Shown: positions 53,684-61,810 of the stretch, one piece after another
How positions within the stretch are numbered: the stretch's first letter is position 1
Layout of the letters: each line of letters starts with the position of its first letter
Assembly (NCBI RefSeq): GCF_004886325.1
Contig: NZ_QXFN01000005.1
Span: 248,001 to 312,000, forward strand
DNA length: 64,000 nt
Reading direction: 5' to 3'
Source of the DNA: Cellulomonas telluris
GTDB taxonomy: Bacteria; Actinomycetota; Actinomycetes; Actinomycetales; Cellulomonadaceae
Notes under the pieces: generated by a model
Database searches by the model: none
What the model saw: only the letters and a program-made list of their open reading frames with translations
Told to the model about the DNA's origin: nothing
Translations under genes and position numbers: made by a program

Positions 53684-54571
53684 ATGACCGACGCCGCCGA
53701 CGTGCGCCCCGACGACCCCACCGCCGCCGTGCTGCGCGTCCTCGACGTCGACGCCGACGGCGAGACGCCCGACCTGTTCCACGCGACGAGCCTCGCGCAG
53801 CCGGGCGGACGCGTGTTCGGCGGCCAGGTGCTCGCGCAGGCGCTGCTCGCCGCCGGACGCACCGTGCCCGCCGAGCGGCTGCCGCACTCGCTGCACGGGT
53901 ACTTCCTGCGGCCGGGCGACGTCACCAAGCCGATCGCGCTCACGGTCGAGCGCCTGCGCGACGGTCGGTCGTTCACCGCCCGGCGCACGCACGCCCTGCA
54001 GGACGGCCAGCCGATCCTGTCGATGATCGCCTCGTTCCAGGAGGAGCAGCCGGGCGTCGAGTACGCGGAGACGATGCCGGCGGACGTGCCGGCACCCGAG
54101 GACGTCGTGTCCGCGCTCGACCAGCTCGGCGGCATCGACCACCCGGTCGCGAAGTTCTGGACGCAGGAGGCGGCGTTCGACGTGCGGCACGTCGGCGGCT
54201 CCCTCTACCTCGACGCCGACCCGGACCCGCGGCTCGGCCGGCAGGCCGTGTGGATGCGCTCGCGCGCGCCGCTGCCCGACGACCAGCTCCTGCACCGGGC
54301 GCTCCTCGCCTACGCGTGCGACCAGGTCATGCTCGAGCCCGTCCTGCGCCGGGCCGGCCGGTCGTGGGTGACGCCCGGGCTGTCCATGGCGAGCCTCGAC
54401 CACGCGATGTGGTGGCACCGCGACGTGCGCGTCGACGACTGGCTGCTGTACGTGCAGTCGACGCCCAGCGCGCAGGGCGGGCGCGGCCTGGGCGCGGCGC
54501 GGGTGTTCACGCGCGACGGCGTCCTCGTCGCGACCGTCGCGCAGGAGGGCATGGTCCGCCTGCCGGTGTGA
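53684..54571 (+). CDS. tesB: Acyl-CoA thioesterase II
   Basis: A 295-residue double-hotdog thioesterase hydrolysing medium- and long-chain acyl-CoA. N-terminal hotdog: LFHATSLAQPGGRVFGGQVL and HSLHGYFLRPGD; second hotdog: the catalytic Asp region in LLAYACDQVMLEPVLRRAG and SLDHAMWWHRDVRVDDWLLY (catalytic Asp-Gln-Thr/Ser type). Length matches TesB (about 286). It follows glbO closely. Confidence 0.93.
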   Translation: MTDAADVRPDDPTAAVLRVLDVDADGETPDLFHATSLAQPGGRVFGGQVLAQALLAAGRTVPAERLPHSLHGYFLRPGDVTKPIALTVERLRDGRSFTARRTHALQDGQPILSMIASFQEEQPGVEYAETMPADVPAPEDVVSALDQLGGIDHPVAKFWTQEAAFDVRHVGGSLYLDADPDPRLGRQAVWMRSRAPLPDDQLLHRALLAYACDQVMLEPVLRRAGRSWVTPGLSMASLDHAMWWHRDVRVDDWLLYVQSTPSAQGGRGLGAARVFTRDGVLVATVAQEGMVRLPV

Positions 54572-54631
54572 CGTGCGCCCGCACGGCCCGCTCGACGAGC
54601 GCGCGGCCGACGCGCGGGCGACACTCCCGGC

Positions 54632-55630
54632 ATGGTCCGGCTCCGACGTGTGCGCATCGACCAGCCCGGCTGGACCCGGCGCCGGGCGGGCAAGGGCTTC
54701 GTGTACCTCGACGTCGACCGGCGGCGCATCGAGGACCCCGACCACCTCGAGCGCGTCTCGACGCTGGCGATCCCGCCCGCGTGGAAGGACGTCTGGATCT
54801 GCCCGTGGCCGAACGGCCACATCCAGGCCGCCGGGTTCGACGACGCCCAGCGCCGGCAGTACCTGTACCACCAGCAGTGGCACGCGCGCCGGGCGCGGCT
54901 CAAGCACGACCACGTCCTCGAGGTCGCACGGCGGCTGCCGGCCGCGCGCCGCCGCGTCAAGGCGGACCTCGCCCTCGAGGGCATGCCGCGGGACAAGGCG
55001 CTCGCGCTCGCCTTCCGGCTGCTCGACCGGGCCTACCTGCGGGTCGGCGGCGAGGGCTACGCCCGGCGCAACGGCTCGTTCGGGCTCGCGACCCTGCGCA
55101 AGGAGCACGTGCACGTGCTCGAGCCGGAGCGGGACGACGACCCCGGTGCGGTGCACCTGGTGTTCCCCGCCAAGTCGGGCCAGGTGCGCGACACCGTCGT
55201 CGAGGACGAGGTCGTCGCGGACCTGTGCCGCACGCTCCTGCGCCGCCGCGACCCGAGCCCCGAGCTGCTCGCCTGGCACGACGAGCGCGGGTGGCACGAC
55301 GTGACGAGCAGCGACGTCGCCGCGTACGTCAAGGACCGGCTCGGCGACGCCTCCCCCAAGGACTTCCGCACGTGGCACGCGACCGTCCTGGCCGCGCGGG
55401 GCTTCGCCGAGGCCGGGCCGGCGCCGGCGAGCGAGCGCGGGCGGCGGCGCGTGGTGTCGTCGGTGGTGAAGGCGGTGTCGGAGGAGCTGGGGAACACGCC
55501 GGCGGTCGCGCGTGCCTCCTACATCGACCCGCGCGTGGTGGACCTGTGGGAGCGCGGCGAGACGATCGCCCCCACCCGGTCGCAGGCCGTGGCGGAGAAG
55601 CGCACGCTGGCGATGCTGTCGTCGTCCTGA
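54632..55630 (+). CDS. DNA topoisomerase IB (poxvirus type)
   Basis: A 332-residue type IB topoisomerase that relaxes supercoils through a 3'-phosphotyrosine. The catalytic Tyr is Tyr297 in ARASYIDPRVVDLW. Other active-site residues are in LRVGGEGYARRNGSFGLATL (Arg), VFPAKSGQV (Lys) and DFRTWHATVLAA (Arg/His). The N-terminal part (about 15-95) matches the bacterial TopIB N-domain: RRAGKGFVYLDVDRRRI. Bacterial TopIB occurs sporadically, and its role beside Topo I and gyrase is unclear. The ATG at 54632 follows tesB by 60 bp. Confidence 0.92.
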   Translation: MVRLRRVRIDQPGWTRRRAGKGFVYLDVDRRRIEDPDHLERVSTLAIPPAWKDVWICPWPNGHIQAAGFDDAQRRQYLYHQQWHARRARLKHDHVLEVARRLPAARRRVKADLALEGMPRDKALALAFRLLDRAYLRVGGEGYARRNGSFGLATLRKEHVHVLEPERDDDPGAVHLVFPAKSGQVRDTVVEDEVVADLCRTLLRRRDPSPELLAWHDERGWHDVTSSDVAAYVKDRLGDASPKDFRTWHATVLAARGFAEAGPAPASERGRRRVVSSVVKAVSEELGNTPAVARASYIDPRVVDLWERGETIAPTRSQAVAEKRTLAMLSSS

Positions 55631-55688
55631 CGCCGGGCCGCCGGACGCCCCGGGTGCGCCGGCCCGCGGCCGACCGCAGACTGCGGGG

Positions 55689-57398
55689 GTGAGGCACCGG
55701 GACGCACCGCCGCCCGGCCCGTCGACGTCCACGCACCGCCCGCCCACCGGGCCGGACCTGGCGCCCGAGCCCGTGGCCCGCACGCTCGCCGGGCTCGTGC
55801 CCGGCACGGGACCCGACGGTCGTCCCCGGCCGGACGCACCGCTGGCCGCCGTCACGGGCGTCACCGGGTACGTCGGCGGACGTCTGGTGCCCGAGCTGCT
55901 CGCCGCCGGCTACCGCGTCCGCGCCCTCGCACGCCACCCCGAGCGGCTGCGGGGACGTCCCTGGTACGACGACGTCGAGGTGGTGGAGGCCGACGCGTCG
56001 GACCTCGACGCGCTCCGCCCTGCGCTCGCGGGGGCCGACGTGGCCTACTACCTCATCCACTCGCTCGGGTCCGGGCGCCGCTTCGAGCAGCGGGACCGGC
56101 GCACCGCGCTCGCGTTCGCCCGGGCGGCCCGGGAGGCCGCCGTCGGCCGGATCGTGTACCTGGGCGGCCTGCACCCCGAGGGCGAGGAGCTCTCCCCGCA
56201 CCTGGCCTCGCGCACCGAGGTCGGCGAGATCCTGCTGGCCTCGGGGGTGCCCACCACGGTGCTGCGGGCGGCGGTCGTCCTCGGGTCGGGGTCCGCGTCG
56301 TTCGAGATGATGCGCTACCTCACCGAGCGGCTGCCCGCGATGACGGTGCCGACGTGGGTGGACAACCGCATCCAGCCGATCGCGGTCCGGGACGTGCTGC
56401 GCTACCTCGTGGGCGCGGCGTCGATGCCCGCCGACGTGTCCCGCGCCTTCGACATCGGGGGTCCCGACGTCCTCACCTACCGGGAGATGATGCAGCGGTA
56501 CGCGGCGATCTCGGACCTGCCCCGCCGGGTGATCGTCGGCGTCCCCGTGCTCACGCCGCGCCTGTCGAGCCACTGGGTGTCGCTCGTGACGCCCGTCCCC
56601 GGCGGTCTCGCACGCCCCCTCGTCGAGTCGCTCGTGCACGAGGTCGTCTGCGACGAGCACGACGTCGCGGCGTACGTGCCCGACCCGCCGGAGGGCCTCG
56701 TCGGGTTCGACCGCGCGGTGCGCCTCGCGCTCGCGCGCATCGGGGAGGCGAGCGTGGCGACGCGCTGGTCGTCCGCCGCGGTGCCGGGCGCCCCGAGCGA
56801 CCCCCTGCCCTCCGACCCCGACTGGGCGGGCGGCTCGCTGTACGTCGACGAGCGGCGCGTCGAGGTCGCCGCCTCCCCCGCGGCGCTGTGGCGCGTGCTC
56901 GAGGCCGTGGGCGGCGAGCGCGGCTGGTTCTCCTGGTCCCTCGCGTGGCGCGTGCGGGGGCTGCTCGACCGCGTCGTCGGCGGGCCGGGCCTGCGCCGCG
57001 GCCGGCGCGACCCCCACCGCCTGCGCGTCGACGACGCGGTCGACTTCTGGCGCGTCGAGGCGCTCGAACCCGGACGGCTGCTGCGGCTGCGGGCCGAGAT
57101 GCGGCTGCCCGGCCTGGCGTGGCTCGAGCTGCGGGTGGAACCGGTGGACGGGCGTGCTCCCGGTCCCGGGCACGCGGACCACGCCGACGACGCCGCGGCG
57201 TGGGCACGCCCGCCCACCGTCTTCGCGCAGCGCGCCCTGTTCCACCCGCACGGCCTGGCCGGCCAGCTCTACTGGTGGTCGGTGTACCCGTTCCACGGCG
57301 TGGTGTTCGGGGGCATGCAGCGCAACATCGCCCGGGCGGCCGAGACGGCGGAGCGGGCGCGCACGGACGTCGCACCGGACGCCGGCGGACGTCCGTGA
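55689..57398 (+). CDS. NAD(P)-binding SDR with C-terminal SRPBCC (DUF2867) domain
   Basis: A 569-residue protein. The N-terminal atypical SDR domain (about 58-340) has the nucleotide loop AAVTGVTGYVGGRLVPELLA, AYYLIHSLGSG and VDNRIQPIAVRDVLRYLVGA. The C-terminal DUF2867/SRPBCC part (about 375-545) includes GERGWFSWSLAW, LRVDDAVDFWRVEAL and YWWSVYPFHGVVFGGM. The same architecture is found in many actinobacteria without a known reaction. The start is uncertain: GTG 55689 adds a Pro-rich stretch, and GTG 55770 is an alternative that begins near the conserved part. Confidence 0.8.
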   Translation: MRHRDAPPPGPSTSTHRPPTGPDLAPEPVARTLAGLVPGTGPDGRPRPDAPLAAVTGVTGYVGGRLVPELLAAGYRVRALARHPERLRGRPWYDDVEVVEADASDLDALRPALAGADVAYYLIHSLGSGRRFEQRDRRTALAFARAAREAAVGRIVYLGGLHPEGEELSPHLASRTEVGEILLASGVPTTVLRAAVVLGSGSASFEMMRYLTERLPAMTVPTWVDNRIQPIAVRDVLRYLVGAASMPADVSRAFDIGGPDVLTYREMMQRYAAISDLPRRVIVGVPVLTPRLSSHWVSLVTPVPGGLARPLVESLVHEVVCDEHDVAAYVPDPPEGLVGFDRAVRLALARIGEASVATRWSSAAVPGAPSDPLPSDPDWAGGSLYVDERRVEVAASPAALWRVLEAVGGERGWFSWSLAWRVRGLLDRVVGGPGLRRGRRDPHRLRVDDAVDFWRVEALEPGRLLRLRAEMRLPGLAWLELRVEPVDGRAPGPGHADHADDAAAWARPPTVFAQRALFHPHGLAGQLYWWSVYPFHGVVFGGMQRNIARAAETAERARTDVAPDAGGRP

Positions 57399-57420
57399 CG
57401 CGTCGGTCCGCCGGCTGCCG

Positions 57421-57915
57421 TCAGCGGCGGCGGCGCAGGCGGACCGGCTCCTCGACGAACGACTCCCAGGCGGCGCGCTGCTCCGGGCCGATGCGCTGCG
57501 GCGCCCCGGTGCGCGCGTCCACCAGCACGAGCGTCGTGACGGCCCGCGCGTACACCTCGGAGCCCTCCACGGCGGCCGGGGCGTCGCGCACCTCGTAGCA
57601 GACGTCGAGGCTGGCGCCGCCCAGGTGCCCGATCCACATCTCGACGACGACCGGTGCGCGCCGGTAGCCGAGCGGCCGCACGTACTCGATCTCCTGGCGG
57701 GCGACGAGCGTGGACAGCCCGGCGCCGGGCCCCGCGTCGAGCACCGCGGTCGGCCACGAGCCGTCCGGGCGGGTACCGTCCGGGCCCGCCGGGTGGCGCC
57801 AGAACGCCTCGATCCGCGCCTCCTCGAGCAGGCGCAGCATCTCCACGTTGTTCACGTGCGCGTACGCGTCCATGTCGGACCAGCGCAGCTGCACCGGCAC
57901 CTCGAGCCGTGCCAT
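57421..57915 (-). CDS. 4-hydroxybenzoyl-CoA-type thioesterase
   Basis: A 164-residue single-hotdog acyl-CoA thioesterase of the YbgC/FadM group. The catalytic Asp is in QLRWSDMDAYAHVNNVEML; EIEYVRPLGYRRAPVVVEMW is the second conserved strand. The ATG at 57915 has GGAGGA upstream and gives the normal N-terminus; the open frame further upstream lacks conserved sequence. It lies in a run of minus-strand genes, 126 bp beyond the GTPase pair. Confidence 0.9.
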   Translation of the reverse strand: MARLEVPVQLRWSDMDAYAHVNNVEMLRLLEEARIEAFWRHPAGPDGTRPDGSWPTAVLDAGPGAGLSTLVARQEIEYVRPLGYRRAPVVVEMWIGHLGGASLDVCYEVRDAPAAVEGSEVYARAVTTLVLVDARTGAPQRIGPEQRAAWESFVEEPVRLRRRR

Positions 57916-58041
57916 CCGTCGTCCTCCGTCCCGCCGCACGTGGCGGCGTGTCGTCCCGGCCGGGCACCGGGGTCGTCCTCGGTCCGGTCGCGCGCGCGAC
58001 GCCGGCGGCGGGCACCGCCGCTCGCGCGGGCGACCCACGGG

Positions 58042-59667
58042 TCAGCGTCGGCGCCCCCGCGCACCCGCGGCGGCACCGGCGGCGCGTCGTGCCGCGTCGT
58101 GGGCGCTCGTCCACCGCTCGACCTGGGCCGTCACGGGCGCCACGACGCGCGCGTCGGCGACACCCGCCACGGCGGCGCGCAGCCGCCGTCGGGCCCGCGC
58201 GGCCTGCCGGCGACCCTCGGCCCAGGCCCCGACCGCGCCCAGGAGCGCGAGGAGGAGGCCGAGCACCAGTCCCCCCAGCAGCAGCGCGGTGGGCGCCGGG
58301 AGGGGACCCCAATGCGGGGTCGACGGCTCGGGCAGCCGCAGGTACGCCAGCCCGGCGAGCACACCGAGCCACAGCAGGCCCGCGACGGCGGCGGCCACGC
58401 CCACCCACTGCAGCACGTCGACGGCGCGCGCCCACCAGGGCGCCCGCGCCGGCAGCAGCGTCGTGCCCGCGACCGCCGCGTCCAGGGCGTCGCCGAGGCC
58501 GTCCGTCCGCACGTCGCCGCGGACACCGAGGACCCACGCGTCGGGCAGCCCCGCGGTCGCGTCGTCGCGCCACCGGCGCACCGCGTTGGCGGCGTGCGCC
58601 TGCACCTGCGGGCCCGCCGGCGGCAGGGACGTGCGGTCCGCGGTGTCGGCGTCCGGCGTGCCGGGGCGCAGGTGCAGCCGGCGCAACGGGTCGGGACGCA
58701 GCCGGGCGAGCACGCGCAGCGGCGGCCACCCGGTGCGGGCCCGCACGCGGCGTGCCGCGGACCGGCGGACCGCGTCGACGACGGTCGGGACGCCCGCCGC
58801 GTGCTCCAGCGCGGTGACGAGCGCCTCGGGCGACGGGAGGTCGCGGCGGCGCTCCGTGCCCCCGTCCAGCGCCTCGACCGCGCGCACCGCCACGTCCTCC
58901 ACGTCCGCGCTCAGCCGGTCCGCGGCGGCGCGACGCCGCTGGGCCGCCCGGGCCAGCAGCGCCCACAGGTCTGCGACGCCCTCGCCGGTCCTCGCGCTTA
59001 CCAGGACCGTCTCGACGTCGCCGAGACCGTCCCGGGCGGCGAGGCGGCGGACGTCCTCCCGCCACGTCGTCCGGTCGTCCGCCGCCAGGCGGTCGGCCTG
59101 GTTGAGCGCGAGCACCATGACGTCGGCGTGCCGCGCGAGCGGGCGCAGGTAGCGCTCGTGCAGGACCGCGTCGGCGTACTTCTGCGGGTCGAGCACCCAC
59201 ACGAGCAGGTCCGCCCGCGCGTACAGGCGCTCGGCGGTCTCGCGGTGCTCCGTGACGACGGAGTCGTGGTCGGGCAGGTCCAGCAGGACGAGACCCGTCG
59301 GCAGCCCGCGCGCCGCCCCCGTGCCGTGGTCCAGCGCGCGCCGGTCCCCCACCTCGAGCCAGTCCAGCAGCGCGTGCACGTCCTCGTCCGCCGCCACGGC
59401 CGCCAGCGGGCGCGACGTCGTGGGGCGCAGGGTCCCGGGACGCGCGAGGTCCGCACCCGCGAGCGCGTTGAACAGCGACGACTTCCCGGAGCCGGTCGCA
59501 CCCGCGAGCGCCGCCACCGTGGTCGAGGGCGCGAGCGCGAGGCGCTCGCGGACCTGCGCCACCACGCGCTCCCCCTCGGCGACGACGGCGCCGTCGAGCC
59601 GGTCACCCGCGAGCTGCAGGCACCGGGCGAGCGCCTCCGTGCGCTCCGCCAGGCCCGGTCCGCTCAC
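58042..59667 (-). CDS. Membrane-associated P-loop GTPase, second of a pair
   Basis: A 541-residue protein. GTPase domain about 35-270: G1 GATGSGKSS, G2/switch I region LRPTTSRPLAAVA, G3 LLDLPDHDSV (DxxD variant), G4 ALNQADRL. A helical stalk follows. Two transmembrane helices lie near the C-terminus (about 410-440 and 455-485), then a basic helical tail. The arrangement resembles YfjP/dynamin-like GTPases that work at membranes. The GTG at 59667 overlaps the stop of the first GTPase gene (GTGA), suggesting a hetero-oligomer. Confidence 0.82.
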   Translation of the reverse strand: MSGPGLAERTEALARCLQLAGDRLDGAVVAEGERVVAQVRERLALAPSTTVAALAGATGSGKSSLFNALAGADLARPGTLRPTTSRPLAAVAADEDVHALLDWLEVGDRRALDHGTGAARGLPTGLVLLDLPDHDSVVTEHRETAERLYARADLLVWVLDPQKYADAVLHERYLRPLARHADVMVLALNQADRLAADDRTTWREDVRRLAARDGLGDVETVLVSARTGEGVADLWALLARAAQRRRAAADRLSADVEDVAVRAVEALDGGTERRRDLPSPEALVTALEHAAGVPTVVDAVRRSAARRVRARTGWPPLRVLARLRPDPLRRLHLRPGTPDADTADRTSLPPAGPQVQAHAANAVRRWRDDATAGLPDAWVLGVRGDVRTDGLGDALDAAVAGTTLLPARAPWWARAVDVLQWVGVAAAVAGLLWLGVLAGLAYLRLPEPSTPHWGPLPAPTALLLGGLVLGLLLALLGAVGAWAEGRRQAARARRRLRAAVAGVADARVVAPVTAQVERWTSAHDAARRAAGAAAGARGRRR

Positions 59668-61796
59668 CGCGCGTCCTCGTCGCCGCCCACGAGACGACGC
59701 CACCACCCGCGCACGCCGCGCTCCCGCTCGCCGGTGGCCTCCCCCGGGCCCGACGAGCCCGCCGGCCCCCCGGCGGCTCGGGGCGGCACCGCACCGACCC
59801 CGCGCAGGCGGCCCGCGGGCGCGCCGCCGGAGCTTGCGGCGGGGACGCGGGGCTCGCCGGTCCGGCCCCCCTCCGCACCGGGCAGCGGCGCCGACGCCAC
59901 GCGCGAGGCCGCGGCGCGCAGCGGCGCGCCCCCCGCGTCGGCCGTGCCGAGCGCGTCGAGCTGCGCGGTGAACCGCGCCGCCTCCGCCTCGAGCAGGGTG
60001 CCCACCCGGGCGACGAGCCGCTCGTGCGCGGTGCGGGTGAGCCGGCGGACCGCGTCGTCGCCGAACACCGCCTCGAGCAGACGCTGGGCGAGCACGGCGG
60101 TGCCGCCCGCGATGCCGACCTCGGCACCCGTGAGGCCGCCGGTCGACGCGAACACCGCGAGCATGAGCGCCGCGCCGAGGCCGTTGACCCCGAACGAGAG
60201 GGCACGCGCCTGCGTGCGCCGGTCGCCGCCCTCGTCGGCGACGAGCTGCAGCACGTCGTCCTGCCACGCCCGCACCTGGCCGGCGATGTCCTCCCGCAGC
60301 CGCGCGGAGGAGCGCGACAGCGCGAGCCCGTCGAGCAGCGCGGTGCCGGCGGGGTCGGTCCGCCAGGCCGCGTGCGCGCGCTCGGCGGCCTGCTCCGCCG
60401 CGTCCAGCACGACGGCGTCGAGGCTGCGCCCGATCGCCTCCGCCAGGGCCGGCTCCTGCGCCCGGCGGCCGCGCACGGCGGCCGTCAGGCGGTCGCGCCA
60501 CCGCGCCACGCGCTCCTCGACCGAGCGCATGAACTCGCCGGTGCCCACCACGTCCTGCCAGCGGGCCAGGACCTCGCCCCGCAGCATGCGCCCGTCCGAC
60601 GTGGCGCGCTCGACGTCGACGAGCGCCGCCGCGTACGCGGCCTCCACGGCGGCGCGCAGGCGCGCGTCCGCGGCCTCCTGCGCGTCGGCCGCGTCCGCGA
60701 CGAGACCCGCGCGGACCACCAGGTCGGCCACGAGGCCGTCCCGGGTCCGCTCGACGACGCCGCGCCGGGCCGCCGGGTCCGCCGCGAGGCGGGTGAGCCA
60801 CTCCGCGACGGGCGCGACCGCCCACTCGGGCAGCAGCCCGTCCTGCGGCTCGGCCTCGGGCACGACGAGCACCGGCGTGCCCGCGAGCCCGTGCTCGGCG
60901 AGCATCGACGCGAGGTGCTCGCGCACCGCGTCCTCCTCGCCCGGGTCGACGCGGTCGAGGACGAGCGCGAGCTCGACGCGCCGCTGCGCCGCCGTGCCCA
61001 GCAGCTCCCACGGGACCGCGTCCGCGTAGCGGGCGGCGGTGGTGACGAACAGCCACAGGTCGGCCGCACCGAGGAGCTGGCGGGCCAGTGCGCGGTTCTC
61101 GTCGACGACGGAGTCGATGTCGGGGGCGTCCAGCAGCGCGAGGCCGTGCGGGACGGCGTCGCTCGCGACGAGCCGCAGGCCCGCGTGGCCGCCCTGCTCG
61201 GCGGCGCCGCCGCCCGTCGCCGTTCCCCCGCCGACCAGCCGGGCGAGGCCGGGCAGCACCCGGTCGGTCGTGAACCAGCGGCCGTCGAGCGGGTGGTGCA
61301 CCAGCACCGGCCACCGCGTCGTCGGTCGCAGCACGCTCGCGGACGAGACCTCCTCGCCGAGCAACGAGTTCACGAGCGTCGACTTGCCCGCACCCGTGGA
61401 CCCGCCGAGCACGGCGAGCACCGGGGCCGCCTCCGCGCGCAGCCGCGGCAGCAGGTAGTCGTCGAGCTGCTCCAGCACCTGGCGGCGCACCGCGCGGGCC
61501 TCGTCGACCCCGGTGCCCTCCAGCGCGAGGTCCACCTGCCGCAGCCGCAGACCGAGCACCTCGAGCGCCTCGACGAGGCCGCCACCGCCCGCGCCGGCAC
61601 CCGTGCCGCCGCCGTGCGTGCCACCAGCGTGCGCGTCGCCGCCGTGCGTGTCGCCGCCGTGCGCGCCACCAGCGTGCGTGCCGCCGCCGTGCGTGCCGCC
61701 GTCGCCCGGCGCCGCCGGGACGCCCGACGCGCCCGCCACCCCCGCCGGACCCTGCGGGTCCGGGGTGCCGGGGAGGACGGGCGCGTCGTCGCTCAT
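59664..61796 (-). CDS. Dynamin-like membrane GTPase, first of a pair, with Gly-His repeat
   Basis: A 710-residue protein. Residues 1-73 are low complexity and include six exact-period repeats with His at 36, 41, 46, 51, 56 and 61. The GTPase domain follows: G1 GSTGAGKST (132-140), switch I VLRPTTRWPVLV, G3 LLDAPDIDSV, G4 VLDRVDPG. Helical stalk about 300-560. A hydrophobic hairpin (about 570-615: AALMLAVFASTGGLTGAEVG then IAGGTAVLAQ) could enter the membrane. The C-terminus is Gly/Pro-rich with a basic patch RGWWRRLV. Start ATG 61796 with GAGGGG over the ettA stop; 14 bp after ettA. Membrane remodelling or division roles are inferred from dynamin relatives. Confidence 0.82.
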   Translation of the reverse strand: MSDDAPVLPGTPDPQGPAGVAGASGVPAAPGDGGTHGGGTHAGGAHGGDTHGGDAHAGGTHGGGTGAGAGGGGLVEALEVLGLRLRQVDLALEGTGVDEARAVRRQVLEQLDDYLLPRLRAEAAPVLAVLGGSTGAGKSTLVNSLLGEEVSSASVLRPTTRWPVLVHHPLDGRWFTTDRVLPGLARLVGGGTATGGGAAEQGGHAGLRLVASDAVPHGLALLDAPDIDSVVDENRALARQLLGAADLWLFVTTAARYADAVPWELLGTAAQRRVELALVLDRVDPGEEDAVREHLASMLAEHGLAGTPVLVVPEAEPQDGLLPEWAVAPVAEWLTRLAADPAARRGVVERTRDGLVADLVVRAGLVADAADAQEAADARLRAAVEAAYAAALVDVERATSDGRMLRGEVLARWQDVVGTGEFMRSVEERVARWRDRLTAAVRGRRAQEPALAEAIGRSLDAVVLDAAEQAAERAHAAWRTDPAGTALLDGLALSRSSARLREDIAGQVRAWQDDVLQLVADEGGDRRTQARALSFGVNGLGAALMLAVFASTGGLTGAEVGIAGGTAVLAQRLLEAVFGDDAVRRLTRTAHERLVARVGTLLEAEAARFTAQLDALGTADAGGAPLRAAASRVASAPLPGAEGGRTGEPRVPAASSGGAPAGRLRGVGAVPPRAAGGPAGSSGPGEATGERERGVRGWWRRLVGGDEDAR
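61605..61694 (-). repeat. Six tandem 15-bp repeats encoding a Gly-His segment
   Basis: Six in-frame 15-bp units encode five-residue blocks of the pattern (T/A)H(G/A)G(G/D), residues 35-64 of the first GTPase. His recurs every fifth residue, giving a possible metal-binding or length-variable segment. Confidence 0.85.
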
Positions 61797-61810
61797 GGGT
61801 CGTCCGCCCC

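Noticed and set aside
61605-61694. Short regular repeats as a possible CRISPR-like array
   Set aside because: Units are 15 bp, contiguous, without spacers, in frame with the GTPase gene and encode a regular Gly-His segment.
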